From Methanoculleus caldifontis (GTDB lineage Archaea > Halobacteriota > Methanomicrobia > Methanomicrobiales > Methanoculleaceae): a DNA stretch of 64,000 nt. The stretch lies in NCBI RefSeq assembly GCF_032842345.1, contig NZ_WBKO01000001.1:1612001-1676000 (forward strand), read 5' to 3'. A model generated the notes under the pieces. That model was given only the letters and a program-made list of their open reading frames with translations. It was not told the origin of the DNA and ran no database searches. Positions within the stretch are counted from its first letter, which is position 1. Each line of letters starts with the position of its first letter. Positions 16,279 through 26,334 of the stretch are shown here, piece by piece. Position numbers and translations under genes: made by a program.

Positions 16279-17951
16279 TCCTCACGCACCCCGATCATCT
16301 CGTTGATTGCGGCACCCGCCGGGACCATCGGAAAGACGTTCTCCTCCCGCTCGACCCGGAAGTCGAGGACGAACGGCCCGTCGGTGGCGAGCGCGGTCTC
16401 GATCGCCTCTCTGACGCCGCCTTTCTCCTCGACCCGGATCCCTTCGACCCCGTAGGCGTTCGCGATCTTGACGAAGTCCACCGGCGGGAGCTCCGTGTAG
16501 GAGTAGCGGCGGTCGTAGAAGAGTTCCTGCCACTGCCGCACCATGCCGAGGTACATGTTGTTTAAGATCACGACCTTGACCGGGATCTTGTAGTGCGCCA
16601 CCGTCCCGAGCTCCTGGATGTTCATCTGGAAACTCCCGTCGCCGGCGACGTCGACGACCGGGAGGTCCGGCCGGGCGAAGTGGGCGCCGATGGCTGCCGG
16701 GAACCCGTAGCCCATCGTGCCGAGGCCGCCCGACGTGATCCAGGTCCGGGGTTTTGTGAATCGGTAGTAGAGGGCGGTCCACATCTGGTTCTGGCCGACC
16801 TCGCTCGTGATGATCCCCTCGCCCTGCAGGACGTCGGAGAGCTGCCGGACGACGTACTGCGGGTGGAGCCGCTCGTCGTCGCGGAACCGGAGCGGGAACT
16901 GCGCCTTCCAGGTATTGATCCGGGCGACCCAGTTCGCCGTGTCGCCGCGCTTCTTCATCCGCCTGAGGATGGCCCGGAGCACCGCCTTCACGTCGCCGAC
17001 GATCGGGACGTCGACCTTCTTGTTCTTTCCTATCTCTGCCGGGTCGATGTCGATGTGGACGACCGCGGCGTTCGGCGCGAAGGTCTCGATCTTGCCCGTC
17101 ACGCGGTCATCGAACCGGACGCCGACGGCGATCAGGAGATCGCACTCCGTAACCGCGTAGTTTGCCGACTGGGTGCCGTGCATCCCGAGCATCCCGAGGT
17201 TGAGCGGGTGGTCGCCGGGGACGGCGCCGAGGCCCATCAGGGTCGTCGTCACCGGGACCGCGGCCGTCTCGATGAACTCCAGGAGTTCGGGCGAGGCCTC
17301 CGAGAGGACCACCCCGCCGCCGGCGTAGACGAGCGGCCGCTCCGCTCCGACGAGCAGGTCGATGGCCTTGTCGATCTGGCGGACGTGCCCTTCGTAGGTG
17401 GGCTGGTAGCCCCTGAGGGAGACCGTCTCGGGAAGGGGCCTGTTGCCCTTCACCACGCTCGTGCTGACGTCTTTGGGGAGGTCGACCAGCACCGGGCCGG
17501 GCCGGCCGGTCCGGGCGACGTAGAACGCCTCCCGGATCACCTGGTCGAGGTCGTTCGCGTCCTTGACCAGGTAATTGTGTTTTGTGACCGGCATCGTGAT
17601 CCCGGTGATGTCCGACTCCTGGAAGGCGTCGTTCCCGAGCAGCGCGGTCGGCACCTGGCCGGTGAGGGCCACGACGGGGATCGAGTCCATGTAGGCCGTC
17701 GCGATCCCCGTGACCAGGTTGCAGGCGCCGGGGCCGGAGGTGGCAAGGCATACTCCTACGCGGCCGCTCGCGCGCGCGTAGCCGTCGGCCGCGTGCGCCG
17801 CTGCCTGCTCGTGCCTTACCAGAATGTGCCGGATCGACGAGTCGTAGAGTTCATCGTAGATCGGCAACACCACGCCGCCGGGGTAGCCGAATATGGTATC
17901 GACCCCCTCACGCTGCAGCGCTTCAATCAGAGTCCTGGCTCCGGTCTTCAT
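16275..17951 (-). CDS. ilvB: Acetolactate synthase large (catalytic) subunit
   Basis: A 558-residue thiamine-diphosphate enzyme that condenses two pyruvates to 2-acetolactate, or pyruvate with 2-oxobutyrate, for valine, leucine and isoleucine synthesis. The N-terminal domain has [15 protein letters not shown] and [18 protein letters not shown] with the catalytic Glu (HEQAA). The central FAD-binding region and the C-terminal ThDP motif ([18 protein letters not shown] ... NNMYLGMV) are intact. Full length for the family. Its 5' end overlaps the 3' end of the leuA/cimA gene by 29 bases. Confidence 0.95.
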   Translation of the reverse strand: MKTGARTLIEALQREGVDTIFGYPGGVVLPIYDELYDSSIRHILVRHEQAAAHAADGYARASGRVGVCLATSGPGACNLVTGIATAYMDSIPVVALTGQVPTALLGNDAFQESDITGITMPVTKHNYLVKDANDLDQVIREAFYVARTGRPGPVLVDLPKDVSTSVVKGNRPLPETVSLRGYQPTYEGHVRQIDKAIDLLVGAERPLVYAGGGVVLSEASPELLEFIETAAVPVTTTLMGLGAVPGDHPLNLGMLGMHGTQSANYAVTECDLLIAVGVRFDDRVTGKIETFAPNAAVVHIDIDPAEIGKNKKVDVPIVGDVKAVLRAILRRMKKRGDTANWVARINTWKAQFPLRFRDDERLHPQYVVRQLSDVLQGEGIITSEVGQNQMWTALYYRFTKPRTWITSGGLGTMGYGFPAAIGAHFARPDLPVVDVAGDGSFQMNIQELGTVAHYKIPVKVVILNNMYLGMVRQWQELFYDRRYSYTELPPVDFVKIANAYGVEGIRVEEKGGVREAIETALATDGPFVLDFRVEREENVFPMVPAGAAINEMIGVREE

Positions 17952-19434
17952 GCTCTTCCCTGAGTAATCTGTTCATCCCGACGATAACTGCTTCGACGCT
18001 CGCCATGATGATGTCGGTCCTCACACCTCGCGATGTCACGGTCTTTCCGTCCTTGCTGAGTTTCACCGATACGTCGACGACGGCGTCGGTACCGCCCGTT
18101 ATCGCGTCGACGGTGTATTCATCGAGCCGTACGCTTCCGACGTCTGCGACCGATCGCTGGAGCGCGCGGATAGCGGCATCCACCGGTCCGGTCCCGACTG
18201 CGGCGCCGGTGACCTCCTCGCCGTTGACGAGCATCGTCACCGAAGCGGTCGGCATCGCGTTGCTCCCCGATACGATGGTGAACTGGCGGAGTGCGAGGCA
18301 GGGCGTGAACTCGAGTTCCATCACGGTATCGGCGATCGCCATGATGTCGGCGTCGGTGATCCGCATCCCGGTATCCCCGACCTGCTTGATCCGGGCGACG
18401 ATCTCGGCGAGTTGCGCTGCATCCGGGGCATACCCCATCTCGCGGAGGGCGGCCTCGACCGCTGCCGACCCGGAGTGCTTCCCGAGGACGATCCGGCGCT
18501 TCCTGCCGACCCGCTCGGGCTGGAGCGGCTCGTAGGTGCTCGCGTCCCGCATCACCCCGTGGGCGTGGATCCCGCTCTCGTGGGTGAAGGCCATCTCGCC
18601 GACGATCGGCTTGTTGGTCGCGAGCGGCACCCCGGTCAGCCGGGCGACGCGGGTCGAGAGGTGGTAGAGCTCCTCGGTCCGGATCCCGGTCTTCTTCCCG
18701 TAGAGGACCTCGAGCGCCATCACCAGTTCTTCGAGGGATGTGTTTCCCGCCCGCTCTCCGAGGCCGTTGACGGTGACGTGGGCGCAGGTGGCCCCGGCAC
18801 GGAGAGCGGCGACGGTGGTTGCGAGCCCGAACCCCAGGTCGTCGTGGCAGTGGATCGAGAGTGGGGCAAAGAGGAGCGGCGGTATGATCGCCGCGGCCCG
18901 CTCGGGCGTGAGAAGCCCGACGGTGTCGCAGAAGCAGAGCCGGTCGGCTCCCCGCTCGACCCCCTCCCGGAAGACCTCCGCGAGGAACGCCTGGTCGGCG
19001 CGGGACGCGTCTTCGCCGGAAAGTTCCACGATAAGCCCGCGGCTCTTCGCGTACTCGACGGCGCTCCAGGCCATCTCGCAGACCTGCTCGCGGGTCTTCC
19101 GAAGCTTCGTGGCGATGTGGAGATCGCTCACCGGGACGACGAGGTGGACGGAGTCGGCGCCGGCGTCGGCGGCAAGGTCGATGTCCCCGGCAAGGGCCCG
19201 GACGTAGGTGCAGCACTCGGCGGCAAGCCCGGCATCGGCGATGGCGCGGATGGACTCGCGCTCTCCTACGGATGCGGCCGCGGAGCCTGCTTCGATGACG
19301 TGGACGCCTACCTCGGCGAGGTACGTTGCAATCTCAAGTTTCTCGGCCGGCGTCAGGCAGACACCCGGTGTCTGTTCGCCGTCCCGTAACGTGGTGTCAA
19401 AAAAGCGTGTCGATTCGCCAAATAAAACAATCAC
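17923..19434 (-). CDS. 2-isopropylmalate synthase / (R)-citramalate synthase family enzyme
   Basis: A 503-residue Claisen-condensing acyltransferase. The TIM-barrel domain starts [15 protein letters not shown] with the family's catalytic and metal-binding DTTLRDGEQ, has the metal-binding [11 protein letters not shown] and [14 protein letters not shown] motifs, and ends with [13 protein letters not shown]. Residues about 380-490 form the C-terminal LeuA allosteric dimer domain. Either acetyl-CoA plus 2-oxoisovalerate (leucine) or acetyl-CoA plus pyruvate (citramalate route to isoleucine) could be the reaction. Heading an operon with ilvBN fits both, and sequence alone does not decide. The start is GTG at 19434. 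A TATA box lies 39-47 bases upstream. Confidence 0.88.
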   Translation of the reverse strand: MIVLFGESTRFFDTTLRDGEQTPGVCLTPAEKLEIATYLAEVGVHVIEAGSAAASVGERESIRAIADAGLAAECCTYVRALAGDIDLAADAGADSVHLVVPVSDLHIATKLRKTREQVCEMAWSAVEYAKSRGLIVELSGEDASRADQAFLAEVFREGVERGADRLCFCDTVGLLTPERAAAIIPPLLFAPLSIHCHDDLGFGLATTVAALRAGATCAHVTVNGLGERAGNTSLEELVMALEVLYGKKTGIRTEELYHLSTRVARLTGVPLATNKPIVGEMAFTHESGIHAHGVMRDASTYEPLQPERVGRKRRIVLGKHSGSAAVEAALREMGYAPDAAQLAEIVARIKQVGDTGMRITDADIMAIADTVMELEFTPCLALRQFTIVSGSNAMPTASVTMLVNGEEVTGAAVGTGPVDAAIRALQRSVADVGSVRLDEYTVDAITGGTDAVVDVSVKLSKDGKTVTSRGVRTDIIMASVEAVIVGMNRLLREEHEDRSQDSD

Positions 19435-19472
19435 ACATAGTGCAATTCACCGTCAAAGAATTGGCGGCGGCG

Positions 19473-19481
19473 TTACTTAAA
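19473..19481 (-). promoter_or_regulatory. TATA box of the leuA/cimA-ilvBN operon
   Basis: TTTAAGTAA on the minus strand, preceded by CCAACC, lies 39-47 bases before the GTG start and fits an archaeal TATA box with a leader of roughly 15 bases. Confidence 0.5.
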
Positions 19482-19619
19482 GGTTGGGCAGCCGGGGAAT
19501 CTGGTGCAGGATAAAAGATTTTCTGGAAGATCTCCCGTCCGGGCCAGGGTCCCGGCCCTCCATCGCCGACCGGCTGAGGCGAAGATGTGGAGTTCGTATG
19601 ACGGGTGATAATCCAACCT

Positions 19620-19967
19620 CGCTCTTCGCGTCCTTCGCGGTTCGAAGCCTGAGGGCTTCTCATGCTCCGGTCCTTTGGGCCATCGCACTTCGCACCTTCG
19701 GTGCTCGAACTCCGGACGTCCCGTCCGTCGCACTTCGCGGCTTCGCGCTCTTCGCGTGAGATCTTATCAGTCCCTGTACTTTCCCTCACGCGAAGCCGCG
19801 AAGAACGCGAAGTTCGGTGAATGGGTGCTGGCAGTCCCCTCCGTACCTGGCGGCGCTCATGCTCCTGCCCTGCAGGCAGTCGCACTTCGCGGCTTCGCGC
19901 CTTCGCGTGAGACTGTATCGCTATCCGAACAAGTTAGATCACGCGAAGCCGCGAACCAAAAAAGAGG
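19620..19967. repeat. Dispersed GCGAAG inverted-repeat elements, copy 2 (composite)
   Basis: A 350-base block between the DUF4013 gene end and the leuA promoter, built of two or three adjoining copies of the repeat family. Arms CTTCGCGGCTTCGCGCTCTT, TCACGCGAAGCCGCGAAGAA, CTTCGCGGCTTCGCGCCTTC and TCACGCGAAGCCGCGAAC alternate in orientation. They enclose secondary motifs GCACCTTCGGTGCTCG and GGGCTTCTCATGCTCC. The element ends only a few bases before the DUF4013 stop codon (19974). No gene is present. Confidence 0.7.
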
Positions 19968-19973
19968 GGGGTG

Positions 19974-20651
19974 TTACGCCGGCGCCGGGGCGCTCTCGTA
20001 GACGAGGGCGATGTAGCGGGAGGCGAAGATGATGAACGCCGGCGAGAGGAGGAAGAGGAGGAACCAGCCCACGACCGGGATGAACATCAGGACGAACTGC
20101 ACGATCGCGATGACGACCGTCAGCACGACGAGGGCGATGAAGACGTCGAGCCACCCGACTCTCCCGATATGGTCGCGGAGGGTGCCGATCCTGAAAGCAT
20201 CGCCCATCCTTCCCGTCCGGGCGAACCGTGCCACCCCGAAGGTCGCGAGGATGCCGCAGACGATGATGGCGACGACGAAGAGGACCAGGATGGCGAGGAC
20301 CACGACGATGCTGAGTTCGGGGCTGAGAAGCCCGCCGGAGCTCGTTCCCGCCGGGGTCGTCGTCGACGAGACCGGGACGAGGTACGCGAGGAGGGATACG
20401 GCCGCGAGGACGTAGACCGGGATCGTGTAGACGAGCGAGATGATGATCATCTTGATGCCGTCGATGAAGAGGCCGATCCAGCCTTCTGGTTCGGGGGCGG
20501 GTTTTGCGCCGCTCATGACCCGGACGCTGTAGCCGTAGATGAACGGGAAGAGGATCGAGGCGATGAGCAGGAGGAGCCAGCGGACCCACCTGCCCCAGAG
20601 GGCCTCCTTTGTGTAGTCGAAGGACTCGTTGAGGTATCGGACGTAATCCAT
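19974..20651 (-). CDS. DUF4013 membrane protein, paralogue 4 of the array
   Basis: A 225-residue integral membrane protein of the DUF4013 family, common in methanogens and of unknown function. A short conserved N-terminal soluble part (MDYVRYLNESFDYTKEALWG) is followed by a helix near 25-45, the GYSVRVMSGAKPAPE loop, and about five further helices. It ends YESAPAPA, shared with its three neighbours. The ATG at 20651 is preceded by GGTGAT; an in-frame GTG three codons upstream is the alternative. It is the last of four tandem copies and is followed immediately by a repeat element. Confidence 0.82.
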   Translation of the reverse strand: MDYVRYLNESFDYTKEALWGRWVRWLLLLIASILFPFIYGYSVRVMSGAKPAPEPEGWIGLFIDGIKMIIISLVYTIPVYVLAAVSLLAYLVPVSSTTTPAGTSSGGLLSPELSIVVVLAILVLFVVAIIVCGILATFGVARFARTGRMGDAFRIGTLRDHIGRVGWLDVFIALVVLTVVIAIVQFVLMFIPVVGWFLLFLLSPAFIIFASRYIALVYESAPAPA

Positions 20652-20795
20652 GGATATCACCGCATGTTATGGGAAGGATCGTTTGTTTGTAGGGATAAAG
20701 GCGTTGTTTTGCTCGTCGGATAATATGAATCCCGATCGGGGAACTGCCCGGTGGCGGAGGGCCGGATTGCAGAAAAATGGATGGGTTATCCCGTA

Positions 20796-21491
20796 TCACG
20801 CGGGAGCGGGTGCTTCCTCGTAGGCCTGGGCCAGGTAACGGGCGTAGAAGATGGCGAACGCCGCGTTGAGGAAGAGGGCGATGATGAAGCCGATGAAGGG
20901 TATCGCACCGAGAAGGCCGACCACGAACCCGTAGACCGCCGCGATGACGATGAGGACGATGACCGCGATGATCCAGGTTCCCCAGCCGAGGCTGCCGATG
21001 TGGCTGAAGATCGCGCTGAAGTTGAACGCCTCGCCGAGGCTGTCCGTGTGGGCGAACCGCAGTATGGCGAACAGGGCGATGAGCGACATGATGAGCGCGA
21101 CGACCACCGCGATGAGGGCGCCTCCGATGAGGCTCAGCGCAGCAGCGCCTGCTGCTGCCGGGTCGCCGCCCGCTGCTTCACTCGCGAGCATCCCGATTGC
21201 ACCGAGCCCGCCGAAGATCAGGAAGACGATGATCGCCGGGAGCATGTAGACCAGCGAGATGATGTTCAGTTTCCACCCGTCGACAAAGAGCCTGACCCAG
21301 TCGTCGATCTCGGGAGCCGGCGTCTTTCCTGAGAGGATACGCACGGTATATCCGCTGAGGAGCGGGATCAGCGAGAGCGTGAGCCCCTGCACGAGCGACA
21401 GGACGGCCAGGATGACCCACTGCATCCATTTTCCTACCAGGGCATCCTTGGTGTACTCGAATGACCTGGAGATTACAGTTCCGTAGTCCAT
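20796..21491 (-). CDS. DUF4013 membrane protein, paralogue 3 of the array
   Basis: A 231-residue DUF4013 protein. It begins MDYGTVISRSFEYTKDALVG, has a helix near 26-46, then the signature GYTVRILSGKTPAPEIDDWVRLFVDGWK (within 49-76), followed by several hydrophobic helices, and ends YEEAPAPA. The ATG is preceded by GGTGAAACACCT. It is separated from the next copy by about 145 bases on the minus strand, so each copy could have its own promoter. Function unknown; the topology suggests a membrane scaffold or channel-like protein. Confidence 0.82.
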   Translation of the reverse strand: MDYGTVISRSFEYTKDALVGKWMQWVILAVLSLVQGLTLSLIPLLSGYTVRILSGKTPAPEIDDWVRLFVDGWKLNIISLVYMLPAIIVFLIFGGLGAIGMLASEAAGGDPAAAGAAALSLIGGALIAVVVALIMSLIALFAILRFAHTDSLGEAFNFSAIFSHIGSLGWGTWIIAVIVLIVIAAVYGFVVGLLGAIPFIGFIIALFLNAAFAIFYARYLAQAYEEAPAPA

Positions 21492-21718
21492 AGGTGTTTC
21501 ACCTACGAGTAGATGTGAGAAGTCGATATATATGCGTATGGGTAAAATCCGGACGCGGAACCCTGCTTTTTCCGGAAATTGGGAAACGAAATCTCCTTAA
21601 TCTCTATAATATTTCCGGGAGCGCCGCGGTACGTGCTCCGGCGCCGGCACTGCGGCGATCACGTGCCGTGGGGGAGAACGGGATAAGTCGGTTTGAGGCA
21701 GAAAAAAGGAGTGTGGGT

Positions 21719-22369
21719 TTAGGCTGGTGCAGGGGCGCTCTGGTAGATCAGCGTCATGTACCGCGCCGCGAAGATCATCCAGACGGGGTACAGGAAGAGC
21801 GTGATCAGCCAGCCGAGGATCGGGATCGCGCTCAGGATGGTCGTGATGACCGAGAAGACGATCCCGACGATCCAGAGGACGATGAGGGCGATGATGTAGC
21901 TTCCCCAGCCGATCTTGCCGATGTGCTCGAGGATGGCGCCGAAGGCGAACGCCTGGCCCACACTGTCCTTCTGCGCGAACCGGATCATACCGATCGCCGA
22001 GACGAGCGAGATGATGATCGCGACGACGATCATGAGCAGCAGGCCGATACCCAGCGACCCGAGGGCGAGCATGGAGTCTCCGTTGCCGCCGGCGATGATC
22101 GCCGGGACCATGAAGATGGCCATGATGATGAAGACCGGGATGGCATAGATGATGCCGATGACGAGGAGTTTTAAGCCGTCAACGAACATCCCTACCCAGT
22201 TATCCGCCTCGGGAGCAGACCTTGCACCGCTGTAAATACGGACCATATATCCCATGATGAGCGGGAATATGATCGTGCTGACGACGAGCAGGGCCCACCG
22301 GCCCCACTTGCCCCAGACAGCGTCTTTTGCATAGCCGAACGAGTCGCTCAGCATTTCTCCGAAATCCAT
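21719..22369 (-). CDS. DUF4013 membrane protein, paralogue 2 of the array
   Basis: A 216-residue DUF4013 protein starting MDFGEMLSDSFGYAKDAVWG, with GYMVRIYSGARSAPEADNWV after the first helix and a conserved IRFAQKDSVGQAFAFGAILEHIGKIGWG segment (around residues 135-160, in pieces). It ends YQSAPAPA. It is the shortest of the four copies because the hydrophobic linker in the middle is reduced. A 227-base spacer upstream of paralogue 3 contains no other gene but is AT-rich enough to hold a promoter. Confidence 0.82.
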   Translation of the reverse strand: MDFGEMLSDSFGYAKDAVWGKWGRWALLVVSTIIFPLIMGYMVRIYSGARSAPEADNWVGMFVDGLKLLVIGIIYAIPVFIIMAIFMVPAIIAGGNGDSMLALGSLGIGLLLMIVVAIIISLVSAIGMIRFAQKDSVGQAFAFGAILEHIGKIGWGSYIIALIVLWIVGIVFSVITTILSAIPILGWLITLFLYPVWMIFAARYMTLIYQSAPAPA

Positions 22370-22578
22370 AGGAATATCACCTACGAATCTTCTTGAGATA
22401 CGATGGTATAAAAGCGTTGCTATGATCTGTTGCCTAATATCCTTTATTTGCTGAAATCCGGCGTTAATTCACGCAGATCCGGGTCAATCGGGTTGCAGAG
22501 CGCTTCGTGGGGCGCCGGGATATATACGCCGGATATTACCGTCAACGCTGGTGGTGCGGGCGGGGGGAGAGCCCCGCG

Positions 22579-23271
22579 TCACGCCGGCGCCGGGACGCTC
22601 TCGTAAGCCGCCGCGAGGTAGCGGGCGTAAAAGATCCCGAACGCCACCCCTAAGAAGAGGTTGACGATCCAGCCGGCGACGGGTACCGACATGATGAGGG
22701 CGGTCGCGACCATGTAGACGAGGCGGATGAGGACGAGGATGAGGACCGCGACGATCCAGGACCCCCACCCGATCCGCCCGATGTGTCTTGCGATCGCGAC
22801 GATGTTGAACGCCTGAAGGAGGCTTCCTGTGTGGGCGAACCGCACGACGGCGAAGAGTGATATGAACGATATGATGACCCAGACGACGCCCGCGGCGAGG
22901 AGCCCGAAGGCGGCGGCGGCGGCTGCCGACGCCCAGACGTCGGGGTTGTCCAGCCCTCGCGCCGCTATGGAGGAGACGAACGCAACCCCCCCGAAGACTG
23001 CCAGGACCAGGATGACCGGGATCAGGTAGATCAGGGTGATGATGTTCCTCTTCCACCCGTCGAGAAAGAGCCTGCCCCACCCCTTCACGTCGGGAGCGGG
23101 GCGCTCGCCGGCGAGGACCCGGACGGTGTAGCCGGAAAAAAGCGGGACCAGGTAGAGCGTGAACGTCTGGACGAGCGAGAGGAGGACGAGAAGGAGCCAC
23201 CGCCCCCACTTCCCCAGGAGGGCGTCTTTCATGTAGCCGGCCGACCCGGAGATGAGGCTGCCGTAGTTCAT
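22579..23271 (-). CDS. DUF4013 membrane protein, paralogue 1 of the array
   Basis: A 230-residue DUF4013 protein, first of the four in transcription order. It starts MNYGSLISGSAGYMKDALLG, has GYTVRVLAGERPAPDVKGWG after the first helix, an alanine-rich loop around 115-130, and ends YESVPAPA. It is closest in sequence to paralogue 3 (shared LVQ...TL after the first helix). The ATG at 23271 was preferred to an upstream in-frame start at 23283 because the MxYG N-terminus aligns across all four paralogues. Confidence 0.82.
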   Translation of the reverse strand: MNYGSLISGSAGYMKDALLGKWGRWLLLVLLSLVQTFTLYLVPLFSGYTVRVLAGERPAPDVKGWGRLFLDGWKRNIITLIYLIPVILVLAVFGGVAFVSSIAARGLDNPDVWASAAAAAAFGLLAAGVVWVIISFISLFAVVRFAHTGSLLQAFNIVAIARHIGRIGWGSWIVAVLILVLIRLVYMVATALIMSVPVAGWIVNLFLGVAFGIFYARYLAAAYESVPAPA

Positions 23272-23400
23272 ATGAGATACCACCTTCGAGCGTGGAGAGG
23301 GGGCGGGGAATATAACAGTTTGGACGCGATCTCACGTGGGTTTGTCATAGGGATGGCAATAAAATCTTACGGGAAGGGGCGTTACTTTCAGTTAAACCAA

Positions 23401-23485
23401 TCTTCGCGTCCTTCGCGGTTTCGCGTGATCTGGCGGCTTATGAGCAGTGATACGGCTTCACGCGAAGGCGCGAAGGCGCGAAGAG
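23401..23485. repeat. Dispersed GCGAAG inverted-repeat element, copy 3
   Basis: A short simple copy: TCTTCGCGTCCTTCGCGGTTTCGCGTGA on the left, a spacer of about 30 bases, then TCACGCGAAGGCGCGAAGGC on the right. It lies between the GNAT gene end (minus strand) and the first DUF4013 gene. Confidence 0.65.
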
Positions 23486-23537
23486 GCGACGGCGGCAATC
23501 CGCCCCGTAACCGGGGTTCGACAGAACGCCCGGACGG

Positions 23538-23981
23538 TCACAACTCCTTCTTCAGGTAGACCATATCGACGAGTTGTTCGCCGCCGTCGAAGATCGGGTG
23601 GTCGTAATGGTCGACAAAGAAGTCCTCGACGCGATGGGATACGGTAAAACCGCAACGCTCGTAGAACCGGAGGATCCGGGGACAGTCTCCCGTGCCGACG
23701 ACCATGACGCGGCACCTGCTCCGGTAGTGTTTAAGGATGTGCTCCACAAGCCGCCTGCCGTAGCCCTGTCCCCGGTACTCTTCGTAGGTGGCGATATTCT
23801 TCAACTCGCAGATGCCGTCGCCTTCGTCTGTCACCACGCAGACACACTTCGGGCCGCCGTCATAGAGGGCAAACATCTCCCCCCGGTCCAGGTAGGTATC
23901 GATCATGGATTCCTGCTCGTCCCCTGCGAGCAGCAGGTCAAGGAACCGCTTCCTGTTGCTCTGGATCTGTTCGATCTTCAT
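23538..23981 (-). CDS. GNAT-family N-acetyltransferase
   Basis: A 147-residue single-domain acetyltransferase. The acetyl-CoA binding motif A is visible as [21 protein letters not shown] (in pieces around 62-82), with the characteristic RGQGYGRRL pyrophosphate loop, followed by [22 protein letters not shown] (motif B, FYERCGF). The substrate is not predictable. It is monocistronic on the minus strand between the DUF4013 array and purH, with the repeat element directly at its 3' side. Confidence 0.88.
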   Translation of the reverse strand: MKIEQIQSNRKRFLDLLLAGDEQESMIDTYLDRGEMFALYDGGPKCVCVVTDEGDGICELKNIATYEEYRGQGYGRRLVEHILKHYRSRCRVMVVGTGDCPRILRFYERCGFTVSHRVEDFFVDHYDHPIFDGGEQLVDMVYLKKEL

Positions 23982-24042
23982 GGTAACCCCGGCTGATAAG
24001 GATCTTCGGAATACAGGTTTAAAAAGAGGGTTCCGGCAGGTC

Positions 24043-25527
24043 TCAGTGCCGGAAGTGCCGTACGCCGGTGAAGACCATCGCGATATTGAGCCGGTTTGCC
24101 GCGTCGATGACTTCCTGGTCGCGGATGGAGCCGCCGGGCTGGACGAGCGCCGTCGCGCCCGCCGCCGCCGCGACCTCCATCGTGTCGGGGAAGGGGAGGA
24201 AGGCGTCCGAGGCGACCGCCGAGCCGGCGAGGGGGCTCCGGGCCTTCCGGACCGCGATCTCCGCGGACTCGACCCGGTTCATCTGTCCGGCCCCGATCCC
24301 GATGACCGTCTTCTCGTTTGCAAAGATGATGGCGTTGCTCTTCGTGTGCTTGCAGACCTTCATGGCGAGCTTCATCGCTTTCATCTCGTGAGCGGTGGGC
24401 TCACGCTCGGTCACGACCTGCCAGTCCTCGCGGTGGGCCTCCGTCCGCTGGACCAGGACGCCGCCGTCGATGCTCCGGATCTCGTCCCGTTCCACCGGTT
24501 CGGGGAGCCGGAGGACCCGCATGTTCTCCTTGGCCTTCATTATCTCGAGCGCCTCGACCGTGTAGGACGGGGCGACGACGACCTCGACAAACGTCCCGGT
24601 GAGCTCGCGGGCGACGTCCGCCCCGACCTCGCGGTTCATCGCGACGATCGAGCCGTAGGCCGAGACCGGGTCGACCTCGCGGGCGGCGAGGTAGGTATCG
24701 AGGAGGTTCTCCCCGGTCGCGACGCCGCAGGGGTTGTTGTGCTTGACGATGACCACGGCGCACTCCTCGAACTCACGGAGCAGGCCGACCGCGGCGTGGA
24801 CGTCGAGGTAGTTGTTGTAGGACATCTGCTTGCCCTGGAGGGGCTGCTCGCCCGCGATGCCGGCATCGCCGTAGACGGCGGCTGCCTGGTGGGGGTTCTC
24901 GCCGTAGCGGAGCGTCCTCCCGTTCGGGTACTGGACGGTGAGGACGTCGGGGAACGGCCGGTCGATGCCGGTGAGGTAGTTCGTGATCGCGCCGTCGTAG
25001 GCCGCTGTCCGGGCGAAAGCCTTCGCGGCGAGGGCCAGCCGTTCCTCTGCCGTAAACCCGCCCCGCCGGACGGCGTCCGCGGCCGTCGCGTAGTCGGCGC
25101 TCTCCACCACGACCGCGACGAACTTGTGGTTCTTCGCCGCCGCCCGCACCATCGCCGGGCCGCCGATATCGATGTACTCGATGATCTCCTCGGGTCCGAG
25201 CCCCGCGTCCCGCATCGCCTCGAAGGGGTAGAGGTTCACCACCACGAGGTCGATCGGGTCGATGCCGTGCTCCTGCATCACGGCGTCGTCGATGCCGCGG
25301 CGGCCGAGGATGCCCCCGTGGATCTTCGGGTGGAGGGTCTTGACCCGCCCGTGCATCATCTCGGGCGAGCCGGTATAGGCCGAGACGTCGGTATACGGGA
25401 CGCCTGCCTCTGCGAGCGCCGCCCCGGTGCCGCCGGAGCTCAGGATGCTGTAATCGTGCTCAACAAGCACCTTTGCAAGATCGACGATGCCCGTCTTGTC
25501 CCAGACGGACAGCAGTGCCCACTTCAT
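24043..25527 (-). CDS. purH: Bifunctional AICAR transformylase / IMP cyclohydrolase
   Basis: A 494-residue PurH catalysing the last two steps of IMP synthesis: formyl transfer to AICAR, then ring closure. The N-terminal cyclohydrolase domain shows [30 protein letters not shown] and [16 protein letters not shown]. The transformylase domain has the RYGENPHQ motif, KHNNPCGVA (catalytic Lys-His) and [10 protein letters not shown]. Many archaea use PurP and PurO instead, so a PurH here reflects the bacterial-type route found in some Methanomicrobiales. A TATA box (AGATATAAC on the plus strand, 25551-25559) lies 24-32 bases from the ATG, which suggests a leaderless mRNA. Confidence 0.94.
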   Translation of the reverse strand: MKWALLSVWDKTGIVDLAKVLVEHDYSILSSGGTGAALAEAGVPYTDVSAYTGSPEMMHGRVKTLHPKIHGGILGRRGIDDAVMQEHGIDPIDLVVVNLYPFEAMRDAGLGPEEIIEYIDIGGPAMVRAAAKNHKFVAVVVESADYATAADAVRRGGFTAEERLALAAKAFARTAAYDGAITNYLTGIDRPFPDVLTVQYPNGRTLRYGENPHQAAAVYGDAGIAGEQPLQGKQMSYNNYLDVHAAVGLLREFEECAVVIVKHNNPCGVATGENLLDTYLAAREVDPVSAYGSIVAMNREVGADVARELTGTFVEVVVAPSYTVEALEIMKAKENMRVLRLPEPVERDEIRSIDGGVLVQRTEAHREDWQVVTEREPTAHEMKAMKLAMKVCKHTKSNAIIFANEKTVIGIGAGQMNRVESAEIAVRKARSPLAGSAVASDAFLPFPDTMEVAAAAGATALVQPGGSIRDQEVIDAANRLNIAMVFTGVRHFRH

Positions 25528-25749
25528 GGGTACACGTGAGCGGCACGGGGAGATATAACTGGCGTTGCCCGCAGATCCGGCCGTCCTGCATCCCGCCGCG
25601 GCCCGGTTGCGGGGGTGCCGGAGCCGGCGGGAGGGAAGGCAGCCCCTCTCCCGTCGGTGGACTGATCGGCGTGAGAATGTCGCTGAATGAGTCTCCAATC
25701 CGGGATCGGGCCGGTTACCGGGGTCTGATGCCTGCCGTATCCGTTAATA

Positions 25750-25793
25750 TTATATAGAACTACATTACAATAAATATTCGGACCAATATTGGT
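25750..25793 (+). promoter_or_regulatory. Promoter and palindrome of the grpE-dnaK-dnaJ operon
   Basis: Two TATA candidates, TTATATAG (25750-25757) and TAAATATT (25771-25778), precede a perfect 12-bp palindrome ACCAATATTGGT (25782-25793). The palindrome lies where the upstream TATA would start transcription, a good place for a heat-shock repressor. The grpE ATG is at 25821. Confidence 0.45.
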
Positions 25794-25820
25794 ACAATCA
25801 TTCTGAAGCAGGTTAGGCGT

Positions 25821-26330
25821 ATGAAGGAGAATACATCCGAATCAAACGAGAAGCAGCAGGATCTCGGCAAGGTAGCGGATGCAGCATCTCCGGCGCTTGA
25901 AGAGCTGCAGAAGGCGTATGACGACTTAAACAGCCGTCACCTCCGCCTCGCAGCCGATTTCGACAACTACCGGAAACGGATGGCCCGGGAACTTGACGCC
26001 CGCACGACCTTCGCCATCGAGGAGTTTGCGGTGGAGTTGCTCGACGTCGTGGACAACTTCGAGCGGGCAGAGAGAGCCGAGGATGCAGGTCTCAGGGAGG
26101 GCATGGAGCAGATCAGGAAGCTCTTCGCTGCCATCCTCGAGCGGCACGGTATCCGGCCCATCGAGTGCCGGAACCTTCCTTTCGACCCGGAGAGGCACGA
26201 GGCGGTCGCCTACGTCCCTTCGGAGGCAGAGGAAGGCACCGTCATCGACGAGGCCATCCGCGGATACTGTATGCAGGATAAAGTCATCAGATGCGCAAAA
26301 GTTGTGGTATCTAGAGGAAAGGAGGAATAA
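25821..26330 (+). CDS. grpE: Nucleotide exchange factor GrpE
   Basis: A 169-residue GrpE, the nucleotide exchange factor for DnaK. A polar N-terminus leads into a long coiled-coil helix (about 25-75) containing [18 protein letters not shown], the strongly conserved GrpE segment, then [11 protein letters not shown]. The C-terminal beta domain has [29 protein letters not shown]. It is first in the grpE-dnaK-dnaJ operon, with dnaK starting four bases after its stop. The Hsp70 system in archaea was acquired from bacteria; this copy is complete. Confidence 0.94.
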   Translation: MKENTSESNEKQQDLGKVADAASPALEELQKAYDDLNSRHLRLAADFDNYRKRMARELDARTTFAIEEFAVELLDVVDNFERAERAEDAGLREGMEQIRKLFAAILERHGIRPIECRNLPFDPERHEAVAYVPSEAEEGTVIDEAIRGYCMQDKVIRCAKVVVSRGKEE

Positions 26331-26334
26331 ACAG

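Noticed and set aside
23905-25539. Long plus-strand frame opposite purH (544 codons)
   Set aside because: The translation is rich in Arg/Asp/Val with no domain, and it mirrors the complete purH gene. It is a typical high-GC antisense shadow.
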